Shown: piece by piece, positions 8,691 through 16,177 of the stretch | How the letters are laid out: every line of letters begins with the position of its first letter | Position numbering within the stretch: the first letter of the stretch is position 1 | Virus record (IMG/VR): IMGVR_UViG_3300044712_000254 | Span: 1 to 21,754 of that record | Source of the DNA: a virus | Direction: 5' to 3' (one strand) | DNA length: 21,754 bases | Notes under the pieces: generated by a model | What the model saw: only the letters and a program-made list of their open reading frames with translations | The model's database searches: none | Told to the model about the DNA's origin: nothing | Position numbers and translations under genes: made by a program

Positions 8691-9356
8691 TCATATAAAT
8701 AACAATGTACCTCTAAAAATACCAGATGTAGCAACTGTATAATTACTTCCAACTACTGTGCCACCTATTGTAATATCTGAACCTTTTGTTAAAGTCCAGT
8801 TAGTAGGTGCGAACCCAATAGCATTACCTACAATGACTGCACTATCACCATTAATACTAAGTATAAATGTATCATGATTATTGAGTTTAATAACTTTAGA
8901 TTGTGAATAATCCATATATAAAGAATAATTTTTCCCTGCTATTTTATTGTACATTGAAGTAAGAGTGCCATCAGGAATTAAAAGTCTAGTTGCTCCTACG
9001 AATGTACTAACATCTAATTTTAAAGTTACACTTCCAACTTCTTTACAATCAACCTCACATGTAACTCGATAATAACTTTGGTCGATATTTGCAAGTATGT
9101 CTAAATAAGTACCACTATCAACAACATAAAATGAATTATCGGTAACTTCTGCTACAAGCCCATTTGTACTTATATACAAGTCCATATATGAATCAGTATA
9201 ACCACCCGGTGTATAAATATATTCTCTTGTTAATCTAATTCTATACTTATGTGAGTAATATAAGTTTTGATTTCTTAACGCACTTGTATATTGTATTCTA
9301 CACAAACGAATTGCACCGGAAGGCAAATTTTGTTTACACATTTTAATACTACTCAT
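8691..9356 (-). CDS. Beta-rich virion-associated protein, unknown
   Basis: This encodes 221 aa starting MSSIKMCKQN, with AAGGAG eight bases before the ATG. The sequence alternates polar and hydrophobic residues throughout, with many Tyr, Thr, Val and Gly and few predicted helices. That pattern suggests stacked beta-sandwich domains. A TYLDIL...YYRVTCEV...GSVTLKLDV section around residues 83-117 looks like an immunoglobulin- or jelly-roll-like unit. It sits between the hydrolase-like appendage and the neck adaptor, so a role in host attachment or tail decoration is likely. I do not recognise the family. Confidence 0.75.
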   Translation of the reverse strand: MSSIKMCKQNLPSGAIRLCRIQYTSALRNQNLYYSHKYRIRLTREYIYTPGGYTDSYMDLYISTNGLVAEVTDNSFYVVDSGTYLDILANIDQSYYRVTCEVDCKEVGSVTLKLDVSTFVGATRLLIPDGTLTSMYNKIAGKNYSLYMDYSQSKVIKLNNHDTFILSINGDSAVIVGNAIGFAPTNWTLTKGSDITIGGTVVGSNYTVATSGIFRGTLLFI

Positions 9357-9373
9357 AAACCTAACTCCTTTAT

Positions 9374-10420
9374 TTATTTTTGTATTATGTTTTTAATAAC
9401 ATCCCACATATCTAAAGTTTCTGTATATAACCATGATTCTGTATACCATGGAATAACTTTAGTAGCTTCTTTGGCTATATTAGAGTTTGCCAATGCTCTA
9501 TAAAATAGTTTTTGTGGTTCAGATGTTCTTGTGGTATCAGTTAAAGGTATTACACTATAAGATTCTGGTAGTTCTAAAAATTGCCAATAAGGTAACACAC
9601 CCGATTCAGTAAGCCACATCTCATTAGTCCAAGGAATAGTTAATGTAAATTCGTTAAAAGCTTTAATACACTGTTCATAAGTTGTACTTTTTGCTTCTAC
9701 AAAACTACCACAACTAGGATACATATGAACACCTAAAACATTATATACCGTTTGTATCTGTGATACTTCATCACTAGCACTAGCAACATAAGCTTTAAAC
9801 GCTGTTCCATAATCAACAGTACACCCTACCTTCGTTACGTTAGGATATGCTGCCTTTATCTGTGCCGGAAATGTCAATCCATGTGCATAAACACTAGCGA
9901 ACTGTTCATTAAAAATAAACACAGTGTTAACATTAGGAAGTTTACTTAATGCTAGTAGTGTCTTGGTCATATAGTTGGTATAACTATATGTACCATGAAC
10001 CTTTAAGCAAGTAATAGGGATTCCGATTTCTGTTGCGATAGAGTCATAATCAGAAAATTTGTCTAAGTCTTCTTGCGTTGTACCATTACTTTGCACATGA
10101 ATAAGAATATTTATTTCTTTAAATCCTGCAGATTTAGCGTATGTAGCAAAATTAGTAAAATAACTAATACTTTGTCTATACTCAGTATCACAAAAATAAA
10201 CACACATATACTTTGAATTAGCTAATTGTGCATCAATATATGTTTTATCAGGTATCATTACTTCATTTTCATCACTATCCAATTTATAAATCTTGCCATC
10301 GTTTTTAGGATATAATGTAACATATCCATTGGTAGGAGCTGTAGGAGTAGATGTTTGTTCGCCTAATGTTAAAGGAGTATTTGCACCATATATAGGCAAT
10401 AATTCTGCTGGAGTTGACAT
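9374..10420 (-). CDS. Tail appendage with clan GH-A-like glycoside hydrolase domain
   Basis: This encodes 348 aa. Residues about 30-57 (GYVTLYPKNDGKIYKLDSD) are the short beta module often found at the virion-anchoring end of phage fibres. Residues about 70-348 alternate strands and helices like a TIM barrel. Three landmarks fit clan GH-A retaining glycosidases: NE at 171-172 after the strand TVFIF (acid/base position), HMYP at 232-235, and TESG with E272 after the strand MWL (nucleophile position). The 100-residue spacing of the two glutamates is normal for the clan. The protein may therefore trim host surface polysaccharide during adsorption. The ribosome-binding site is weak (GGGTT), unlike its neighbours. 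The exact GH family and substrate cannot be read from the sequence. Confidence 0.8.
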   Translation of the reverse strand: MSTPAELLPIYGANTPLTLGEQTSTPTAPTNGYVTLYPKNDGKIYKLDSDENEVMIPDKTYIDAQLANSKYMCVYFCDTEYRQSISYFTNFATYAKSAGFKEINILIHVQSNGTTQEDLDKFSDYDSIATEIGIPITCLKVHGTYSYTNYMTKTLLALSKLPNVNTVFIFNEQFASVYAHGLTFPAQIKAAYPNVTKVGCTVDYGTAFKAYVASASDEVSQIQTVYNVLGVHMYPSCGSFVEAKSTTYEQCIKAFNEFTLTIPWTNEMWLTESGVLPYWQFLELPESYSVIPLTDTTRTSEPQKLFYRALANSNIAKEATKVIPWYTESWLYTETLDMWDVIKNIIQK

Positions 10421-10536
10421 TATTAACCCGTTACAAAAAACTTATAAAACTCTATAATAAAGTCTTATAAATATTAATAACGGATTCACCACCTTTCTTT
10501 TTATATTTTTTAGAGCATATTATTACATAATCTTTA

Positions 10537-11397
10537 TTATATAATAGGTAAATTGTATTGCTTAGCCTGATTATGTTCTAATTTTTGCGCTTCAATATCG
10601 GATAAATTGGAATTAAATCGAATAATCTCGTTTATATTTAAAGGTGAATAATTTGATCCAGATGAACCCGAGGGATTACATCCAATTGCCATTACCGTAG
10701 AATTACCTGGTGCCACAATAGGGAATCCAGTATCAAAATGTCCTATTAAGTTTCCATCTTGCTTAAATTTTTGTTGCGTATATCTATTAAATATACCGGT
10801 AAGAATTACTTTTTGATTGTTACTTATAATACTAGTATTTTGTATAATTTTATATCCTCCATTATAATAAACAACAAATTCAGATTTATTAACTCCAAGA
10901 TTACTACTAATATCTAAAGACCATCCTCCACCTTCTGTGCATGAAATAACTTGGTGCTGTGCAGCTCCTATATTTCTATCACTAACTATAGCGTTTAAAG
11001 TTAATGCATTAGGAGCATTTAAATTAGCAAATCCACAATCAAACCAATCGTCAGTCCCATCAAAGTATAATGTTGGATTATTATTAATATCTACATCAAT
11101 TACACCATTATTTACTAACCTTGGTTGAGCTATTTTACTAGTTTGTATTGCATTATTATTATTTCCACTTTGGTCATACCATGTTGTAACATATCCACTA
11201 TATGATCCGATAAATGATAACAAAGAAATTATATCTAAATGTATTCCTACAAATCCTATATCTAATTCTGAATCATCACTTGACCGTCTTATTCTTATAG
11301 CTTTCGTTGCTGTAGCTTTTAATTTCCGGAGAGAATAAGCTGCAACTGCATTCTTAACAATATCTAATGGCAATGCCTTTAAAAATGGTGTTATCAT
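10537..11397 (-). CDS. Arabinofuranosidase-like / LamG-type carbohydrate-binding virion protein
   Basis: This encodes 286 aa. Residues about 18-95 (AAYSLRKL, then AIRIRRSSD, DIGFVG, GYVTTWYDQSGN and AIQT) resemble the start of GH54-type alpha-L-arabinofuranosidase catalytic domains, a module that recurs in phage tail proteins. Residues about 100-286 form a LamG/concanavalin-like jelly roll: LYFDGTDDWFDCG, then ALTLNAIVS, and an ending INEIIRFNSNLSDIEAQKLE typical of these folds. Only part of an arabinofuranosidase domain is present, so binding is more likely than catalysis. A GGGGTGGTG site precedes ATG at 11397 and follows the previous gene's stop immediately. It probably contributes to binding cell-surface glycans together with the neighbouring hydrolase-like protein. 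Confidence 0.8.
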   Translation of the reverse strand: MITPFLKALPLDIVKNAVAAYSLRKLKATATKAIRIRRSSDDSELDIGFVGIHLDIISLLSFIGSYSGYVTTWYDQSGNNNNAIQTSKIAQPRLVNNGVIDVDINNNPTLYFDGTDDWFDCGFANLNAPNALTLNAIVSDRNIGAAQHQVISCTEGGGWSLDISSNLGVNKSEFVVYYNGGYKIIQNTSIISNNQKVILTGIFNRYTQQKFKQDGNLIGHFDTGFPIVAPGNSTVMAIGCNPSGSSGSNYSPLNINEIIRFNSNLSDIEAQKLEHNQAKQYNLPII

Positions 11398-11408
11398 CTA
11401 CACCACCC

Positions 11409-11768
11409 CTATACTGTAAGCAGTTCGTAGTTTATTGTTACTGTAGCTCCATTTGTATCTTCTGTAGCAACGATTTTAAAATGTTCTGGAATACCTACAA
11501 ATATTTGTGCTCTATTGGCTGATATACTTCCTGTACTCATAAGATTTCCATTGCTATCGTACATATCTTTGAATGTTCCATTATGAGCATGAGAACCTTG
11601 AATTTTTATTGTCCATGCTCCTGAGCCTGCTGTTATTCCAAAATATATAATTATTGCATTATGTCCTTTTGCTGTTTTTGCTGCGCTTGTTGTTGTTGCT
11701 GTTATTGTTGTTAATTCTGTTGGAGTCATTGCTCCCGATTTGTCCAGTTGAATTACTCTTCCGTTCAT
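11409..11768 (-). CDS. Small beta-rich structural protein, unknown
   Basis: This encodes 119 aa from the ATG at 11768. The open frame extends upstream to an ATG at 11786, and a third ATG lies at 11771. AAGGGTGG is five bases from 11768, so that start is preferred. After a Thr/Ala-rich N-terminus (TTITATTTSAAKTAKG) the protein is a beta-sandwich-like unit with AWTIKIQGS, FKDMYDSNGNL, AQIFVGIPEHFKIVATED and ATVTINYEL. This resembles small decoration or baseplate-type proteins. Its first 110 bases overlap the end of the gene starting at 11868 in another frame. The next gene follows directly, with its ribosome-binding site adjoining this stop. The family is not recognised. Confidence 0.75.
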   Translation of the reverse strand: MNGRVIQLDKSGAMTPTELTTITATTTSAAKTAKGHNAIIIYFGITAGSGAWTIKIQGSHAHNGTFKDMYDSNGNLMSTGSISANRAQIFVGIPEHFKIVATEDTNGATVTINYELLTV

Positions 11769-11868
11769 CATTACCACCCTTCCCATTGAGTTGTTTCAAT
11801 TCTTGCAATATATCAAAAAGCAAAATATCTGTAGTTTCAACTAAAGATTCTCGTCTAACTTCCTTCAT
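11659..11868 (-). CDS. Small protein overlapping the next gene out of frame
   Basis: This encodes 69 aa with a good AAGGTGAT site six bases before the ATG. Residues 1-30 (MKEVRRESLVETTDILLFDI and on to QLN) form a credible amphipathic helix. Residues 31-69 are low-complexity and Asn/Ser/Lys-rich, ending in an NNNNSNNNK tract, and lie wholly within the next gene in a different frame. The tail composition may be a by-product of the Thr/Ala-rich codons of the other frame. The first third is therefore well supported while the tail may be incidental. It lies just after the zinc-ribbon gene. No function is recognised. Confidence 0.6.
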   Translation of the reverse strand: MKEVRRESLVETTDILLFDILQELKQLNGKGGNDERKSNSTGQIGSNDSNRINNNNSNNNKRSKNSKRT

Positions 11869-11874
11869 TGATTA

Positions 11875-12000
11875 TCACCTTTTCTTTTTATGTGAATCAT
11901 GTACTTCTTTTGGCTCAACTTCTTTCTCAAACTTATATCCACATTTACATTCTTGCTCTGTTGTTCTAATATCGCACTTAGGACAAGTATTAACCTTCAT
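11875..12000 (-). CDS. 41-aa zinc-ribbon-like protein
   Basis: This encodes MKVNTCPKCD followed by a CKCG pair, so four cysteines are arranged as CPKC-x8-CKC, a compact zinc-ribbon or knuckle pattern. The C-terminal half is charged and ends HKKKR. GAGGT lies eight bases before the ATG, and the gene overlaps the end of the coiled-coil gene by 11 nt, which favours real coupled translation. Small ribbons of this type occur in many phages of Gram-positive bacteria. It may bind nucleic acid or stabilise a protein complex. It is short enough to be missed by default gene-length cutoffs. Confidence 0.7.
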   Translation of the reverse strand: MKVNTCPKCDIRTTEQECKCGYKFEKEVEPKEVHDSHKKKR

Positions 12001-12199
12001 TTTTGGATACCTCGCTTTTTTCTGATTGCGCAAGCTCCTTAAGTCCTTCTATTTTGCCTGTTAGCATATTTGCTTTAGCTGTTAATTCCATGCCTATTTG
12101 ATTTAATTTAGCCATCTCTTTTTTTACGTTTTCCATGTTAGTAATCGTTTGCTTACGCTCATCCTCGTATTTATTTATCAATTCTGCTATTCTTGACAT
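11990..12199 (-). CDS. Coiled-coil protein, unknown
   Basis: This encodes 69 aa that are predicted helical almost end to end (MSRIAELINKYEDERKQ, then NMENVKKEMAKLNQIGMEL, then GKIEGLKELA) with heptad-like spacing of Ile, Leu and Met. GGAGG is eight bases before the ATG. It is the first gene after the terminator at 12221-12249 and overlaps the zinc-ribbon gene by 11 nt. Short coiled coils at this location may act in assembly or oligomerisation of tail proteins. No family is recognised. Confidence 0.75.
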   Translation of the reverse strand: MSRIAELINKYEDERKQTITNMENVKKEMAKLNQIGMELTAKANMLTGKIEGLKELAQSEKSEVSKNEG

Positions 12200-12220
12200 T
12201 GCTCATACCTCCAAGTATTT

Positions 12221-12249
12221 TTATAAAAAGAAGGAGAGACAAGCTCTCC
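12221..12249 (-). terminator. Rho-independent terminator after the repeat surface-protein gene
   Basis: On the minus strand a perfect 6-bp stem GGAGAG/CTCTCC with loop CTTGT is followed by TTCTTTTTAT. The next gene's GGAGG site lies only about 12 bases beyond the T-tract, leaving no room for a new promoter. Confidence 0.8.
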
Positions 12250-12267
12250 GTATTATTTGAATTACGA

Positions 12268-13569
12268 TTACGATAATGCAATTATATTGATATATCCAGT
12301 AGTACCATCTGGCAGGATTACCTTTAACGCGTTAAGTCCTGCTCCTGCTGCTGCTGCACCCTGTAAACATTGGTCATCTGCTATATCTAAAGCAAATGGG
12401 ACATCTACAGAGCCAGCCTTATCAAGTCTAATCAAAGAACATCTAGCAGGTACTGTATTCCCTACTCCTATATCTGAATCGACTTGCAGAGCAGCTAAAG
12501 AGCCAACTAATGTTCTTGCCTCTGCTGCTGCTGCTAATGTTGCTCTAGCTCCTGCACCAGAACCAGTGACTGTTGCACCGGCATTAATTTGCATAGTAGC
12601 ATGTAAACCTGATGCATAGCTATATCCTGTACCAGTTACTGTACAGAATGCCCTTACTGCATCTCCAAACCCTGTAGCTGCTATTGTGCCACCAAGATAA
12701 TGTCTCCAGTATAATCCCCTAGAATCTCCACTTGTTGCAGTTGATTCTGTGAACATTCCTCCGAAGTTTTTATCAGCAACGGCAGTAGTTAATTTGGTAG
12801 CTGATGTACCGCCCCCAATAGCTAAGGCAGCCGTAACAGTAGCTCCAAGTTGTATAACCCCACTCACAATTGCAGTGTCTTCTGACTGATCCCATGTAAA
12901 GTATTTGCCAGTTGTTGCACCGTAAAACTTTACATCAAATCCATCCGTATCCGCTCCAACTGTAAGAACACCTTTTAAGGTAGGATTGATATAGTTACCT
13001 GTAGCACCTATTACCCAAGATGTATTAGCAGCGGTACCCGCCATAACAAGATTAGTTGCATCCCATTTGATGTTTACATCCCCTGTTGCTCCTGCACCTG
13101 TACCAAATACAAGAAGGTCATTATCCTTGAACTGTAAGTCTATATCAGTTGTGTATATCAGATTTGCTGAAGCATCTGCATATAAGAAACTCGCCCCATT
13201 TGCTTCGTTACCATACCATTTCAAATCAAACGATTTCTGAGTCGCTGCACTATCACCTATCTCAATTAGGCTATCATCAGCAGTTGCATCTAGTATTAAA
13301 TTGGTACCATCCCACTGAATTACTACGTCATTACCTGTACCGAATGTTAGTGTTTCTGTGTCAGCCAGAGCAATATTATCAGCATTGAATGTACCATCTA
13401 GCGATAATGTTCCGACAACATATAATGTATCTGCTGATGCATCCCAAAACATACATTTGCCAGTTGTATCACCAAAAGCCTTAACGTCATGTCCACATAA
13501 ATTTTGTCCAAAATGAGAATATTTGTATCCAAAATTCCTTCCGTATTGATTTGGTTTTCCCATAATCAT
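12268..13569 (-). CDS. Repeat-built head-surface or fibre-like structural protein
   Basis: This encodes 433 aa in two parts. Residues about 28-240 alternate two beta repeats in the order A-B-A-B-A. A units are near 28-52, 115-141 and 212-238, with a DVKxYG...TTGK...WD core. B units are near 74-105 and 152-188, with an FGTG...V.I.WD.TNL core. Residues about 255-433 form a Gly/Ala-rich domain ending with LNALKVILPDGTTGYINI, a closing motif I associate with phage head fibres or decorations. It directly follows the major capsid gene and lies between two terminators, consistent with an abundant virion protein. AAGGAG is five bases from the first ATG. Placement on the head rather than the tail is inferred. 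Confidence 0.8.
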   Translation of the reverse strand: MIMGKPNQYGRNFGYKYSHFGQNLCGHDVKAFGDTTGKCMFWDASADTLYVVGTLSLDGTFNADNIALADTETLTFGTGNDVVIQWDGTNLILDATADDSLIEIGDSAATQKSFDLKWYGNEANGASFLYADASANLIYTTDIDLQFKDNDLLVFGTGAGATGDVNIKWDATNLVMAGTAANTSWVIGATGNYINPTLKGVLTVGADTDGFDVKFYGATTGKYFTWDQSEDTAIVSGVIQLGATVTAALAIGGGTSATKLTTAVADKNFGGMFTESTATSGDSRGLYWRHYLGGTIAATGFGDAVRAFCTVTGTGYSYASGLHATMQINAGATVTGSGAGARATLAAAAEARTLVGSLAALQVDSDIGVGNTVPARCSLIRLDKAGSVDVPFALDIADDQCLQGAAAAGAGLNALKVILPDGTTGYINIIALS

Positions 13570-13581
13570 TCACTCTCCTTA

Positions 13582-13618
13582 AAATTGAAAGCCCTGTGTA
13601 TAGTGAGTCAACAGGGCT
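13582..13618 (-). terminator. Rho-independent terminator after the major capsid gene
   Basis: On the minus strand AGCCCTGT pairs perfectly with ACAGGGCT (8 bp), followed by TTTCAATTTT. The 13-base loop contains GACTCACTATA, identical to 11 bases of the T7 RNA polymerase promoter core. The AAGGAG site of the next gene begins right after the T-rich stretch. Confidence 0.8.
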
Positions 13619-13642
13619 CGTTTATTAGTTATCATTTAGTTT

Positions 13643-14545
13643 TTATATACTATTTACGTAGCACCAAAAGAAATTCGTCCAGCCCTTAGTCCAACGACCC
13701 ACAGCTTTCCACGAAAGCTTTTCTGTGTTGAAATCTCCAAGAGCAGTAGAACCATCTCTTTCAAGAGTTCTTGGATCTCTTCTCATAAAGAAATTTAATC
13801 CATCTCCACCTTTCATAAGGTCACGATTCACGAGAAACCACTTATTTCCTGTGATAAGAGGATGAATCATATATGAGAAATCTTTATAGATATTTTTTTG
13901 ATTATCCCCAACATATGCTTCTTTATCAGATCCAAATAACTTTTTGCAATTATCTCTTTGAGCAGGACCCGCAATAACCATATCACCTTGAATAAGCATC
14001 TTATCGTCTCTATCATCAAGCAATGATTCCATAGCAAGAATGCTTGTCTCTAACCCAGTATATGTAAGGTCGTTTGTCCCAAGATTACTTTGGACTGCTG
14101 CTGTTGGTATAGTTTTGTGTGATGCAGAACCTAGAGGTTGTGAATCTGGTCCTAAAATATCAGTCGATGTTGCTTTGTTAAAAATCTCAGCACTTTCATA
14201 TTGCAATGTTTTGAATACACCATAAGCAACGTTATTTACTCTTGTTTTGATTCTTTCATATTCTTTATCTTCGTACATGTCTCGGTCTATCTGAATACCT
14301 GTACTATACTTAATAGGCTTGTATTGCTTTTCATATCCTTTTTCAAAAGTGTCATATGCAACACTACCTGTCCAAGATGACATTCTTCCAGCTGCTCCAA
14401 CTGTCATATCAGTGTATTGAGCGGTTTGTTTTTTTACAACATTAAAAAATTCAGGAATGTAGTCCTTTTTCATTTTGTAATAAGCATCCCAAACTTCATT
14501 TATATTTCCTTCGAGTGCAATAAATTGCTGTTCTGTTAATGGCAT
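13643..14545 (-). CDS. Major capsid protein (HK97 fold, Mu gpT-like)
   Basis: This encodes 300 aa. The N-terminus has no long delta domain. Residues about 30-100 (YIPEFFNVVKKQTA, then GYEKQYKPIKYSTGIQIDRD and MYEDKEYERI) match the P-domain and spine pattern of Mu gpT-like major head proteins. A polar middle follows, and then AMESLLDDRDDKMLIQGDMVIAGPAQRD, a hallmark segment of these coats. The ending contains FFMRRDPRTLERD and a C-terminal WTKGWTNFFWCYV strand. AAGGAG lies eight bases from the ATG. The gene is flanked on both sides by strong terminators, as expected for a highly expressed, separately bounded transcript. The shell assembles on the scaffold encoded upstream. No chain-crosslinking or maturation site can be assigned with confidence. 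Confidence 0.9.
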   Translation of the reverse strand: MPLTEQQFIALEGNINEVWDAYYKMKKDYIPEFFNVVKKQTAQYTDMTVGAAGRMSSWTGSVAYDTFEKGYEKQYKPIKYSTGIQIDRDMYEDKEYERIKTRVNNVAYGVFKTLQYESAEIFNKATSTDILGPDSQPLGSASHKTIPTAAVQSNLGTNDLTYTGLETSILAMESLLDDRDDKMLIQGDMVIAGPAQRDNCKKLFGSDKEAYVGDNQKNIYKDFSYMIHPLITGNKWFLVNRDLMKGGDGLNFFMRRDPRTLERDGSTALGDFNTEKLSWKAVGRWTKGWTNFFWCYVNSI

Positions 14546-14576
14546 AAAATCAACTCCTTAATTTGTTTTTAGGTAT

Positions 14577-14598
14577 AAAAAAAGCACCTTCACGGTGC
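14577..14598 (-). terminator. Rho-independent terminator before the major capsid gene
   Basis: On the minus strand GCACC-GTGAA-GGTGC is followed by seven T residues. Only about 25 bases separate the T-tract from the capsid AAGGAG site, so capsid transcription must read through this element or start inside the preceding gene. Confidence 0.85.
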
Positions 14599-14613
14599 CG
14601 ATAATATTAATTA

Positions 14614-15276
14614 TCAACTTACATTAGCATGTCTTTCAAAGGTAAATCTCACTTCCATGTTATCTGGATTAGTATCATAAATTCTAAGTACATTTCCTCC
14701 ATTTGCATCCCAGTCTGGATTCATAGAATCGCTATCAAGGTCATATCCTAGATAATCATGGGCCATATATCCCGGACATAAATTAATTGTGTCACCAGAT
14801 GCAAGAGCAGCAGGTAATGTTTCAGCAAGTGTCAATGTTCCTGTACCTCCGGTTGAATCAGAAATTTTAACGATTCTACCAACCAAACTTGAATCAGCTG
14901 CACAAGTTAAAATTTTAATTGCTCCACCAATCCAGAAGTTATCTGTAGCAGGAACAATACTTGAGTCAACTGCTGTTGTTGTACTTCCCCCTGTAAGAGT
15001 ATACACCTTTGTACATTTATACTTAAAGATATCATAAGGTGAAGCTTCTACAATATCAATCTCTGTTACTCCATCACTTGCCGCTTTTTCGACCATTGAC
15101 ACCCCATATATAGGATCATCAAAATCTGTAGGAGCAGCAATAACAGCTATACCAGTTCCTTGTGTGTAAATTATAGGTTCTCCTTTTTCAATTGCTGTGG
15201 CATCAGGCACATACATTTTTCTTATGTTAGGATTTTTATGCCCTGCCTTATTTCCTGACCAAATAAAACCTTTCAT
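14614..15276 (-). CDS. Probable capsid decoration / head structural protein
   Basis: This encodes 220 aa that are beta-rich and acidic. The N-terminal part (residues 1-90) includes MYVPDATAIEKGEPIIYTQG and DDPIYGVSMVEKAASDGVTEID, which reads like the small beta-barrel of phage decoration proteins (gpD-like role). Residues about 95-170 are a Gly/Ser/Thr-rich beta insert resembling a head-associated Ig-like or OB-like unit. The C-terminus (VLRIYDTNPDNMEVRFTFER) is a final pair of strands. It sits between the scaffold and coat genes, the usual place for decoration proteins, and is followed by a strong terminator. GGAG is eight bases before the ATG. The role is inferred from position and composition. 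Confidence 0.78.
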   Translation of the reverse strand: MKGFIWSGNKAGHKNPNIRKMYVPDATAIEKGEPIIYTQGTGIAVIAAPTDFDDPIYGVSMVEKAASDGVTEIDIVEASPYDIFKYKCTKVYTLTGGSTTTAVDSSIVPATDNFWIGGAIKILTCAADSSLVGRIVKISDSTGGTGTLTLAETLPAALASGDTINLCPGYMAHDYLGYDLDSDSMNPDWDANGGNVLRIYDTNPDNMEVRFTFERHANVS

Positions 15277-15280
15277 GTAA

Positions 15281-16177
15281 TCATCTCCGTTTCGTTGTTT
15301 TTAATGTTTCTTTTACTCTTTGTGCTATTTTCTTAGGGTCATTTCCAAAAGCATTTGCCATTTCTATTCCATCTTGTGATAATACAGAACCTACATCTAA
15401 GCCATCAGAAGCACCAGAAGGAATAGAGCGTCTTCTAGCATTATCTTGCATATTAGCTATTGTCTGTTTTTCTGTTTGACTCTTAGTTTGTTTCATAAGC
15501 CTTTCAAGATTTTCACCTATCAGATATTTATAAGCTGTCTTAACATCTACATCTGGATTACTAACTATCAACTTATCAATATCAGGCTCTAAATCTTTAA
15601 AATAAGGCTTATCTTTCAATTCAGATTTCTGTATTTGAGATTGACTCATTTTAAGTTGACGAGTAGCAAGCTCTTGATTAGCATTATTTTTAGCCTGTTC
15701 AGTTAGAAAAGCTTTTGCAAAATCTTCTGTAACACCATATTGAGTAGCCACTGCTTGAATCACATCAGGTGTTATTTCGTTATAGTGTTTTTGTTCAATT
15801 TCGCTTTGTTCTTTCTGACGTTTAAAGGCTTCTAATTCTGCCCTATCTGCATCAAGCTTTGCTTTTTCTGCTTCAAGTTTTTTTCTCGCTTCTTCTTCAG
15901 CTCTTAACCTCATTTTTTGAAACTGTGCATTTTCTTCCTTAGGTTGCTTAGATTTATCAGGGTCGGCGACCTCCTGAGCTTTACTACCTTCTTCATCTTC
16001 ACTACCTTGTGTATCATCTAATTCATTGCTATACTCACCCTCGGAATCGTCTGATACATCATCATTTGGATAGTCCACGACTCCATCCTGACCATCGTCG
16101 ATATCTCCTGCATCATCCGCAAATAGTTGCAAATTGATAGGCAGAATCTCCATACCGTTAAGCTTTGAATTTTTCAT
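15281..16177 (-). CDS. Capsid scaffolding protein
   Basis: This encodes 298 aa. The N-terminus carries LPINLQLFADD; the NLQLF element is widespread at the start of scaffolds in phages of low-GC Gram-positives. Residues about 20-75 are extremely acidic, residues about 85-135 form a long coiled coil (MRLRAEEEARKKLEAEKAKL and on), and the C-terminus is basic (VKETLKTTKRR), as needed to bind coat subunits. Upstream in-frame codons reach a GTG at 16216 inside the preceding terminator. ATG at 16177, seven bases after GGAGG, is the better start. It lies just upstream of the decoration and coat genes. The scaffold would guide procapsid assembly and then be lost. No protease domain is fused to it. Confidence 0.88.
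   Translation of the reverse strand: MKNSKLNGMEILPINLQLFADDAGDIDDGQDGVVDYPNDDVSDDSEGEYSNELDDTQGSEDEEGSKAQEVADPDKSKQPKEENAQFQKMRLRAEEEARKKLEAEKAKLDADRAELEAFKRQKEQSEIEQKHYNEITPDVIQAVATQYGVTEDFAKAFLTEQAKNNANQELATRQLKMSQSQIQKSELKDKPYFKDLEPDIDKLIVSNPDVDVKTAYKYLIGENLERLMKQTKSQTEKQTIANMQDNARRRSIPSGASDGLDVGSVLSQDGIEMANAFGNDPKKIAQRVKETLKTTKRR

Noticed and set aside
10442-10489. 15-codon GTG frame beside an AGAAAGGTGG site
   Set aside because: The site overlaps the GTG too closely for initiation and the peptide is very short; only the leader oddity is reported.
11654-12025. 123-codon plus-strand frame with a poly-Leu start
   Set aside because: The Leu run is the antisense image of the Asn/Thr/Ala codons of the overlapping minus-strand genes; it has no start signal.
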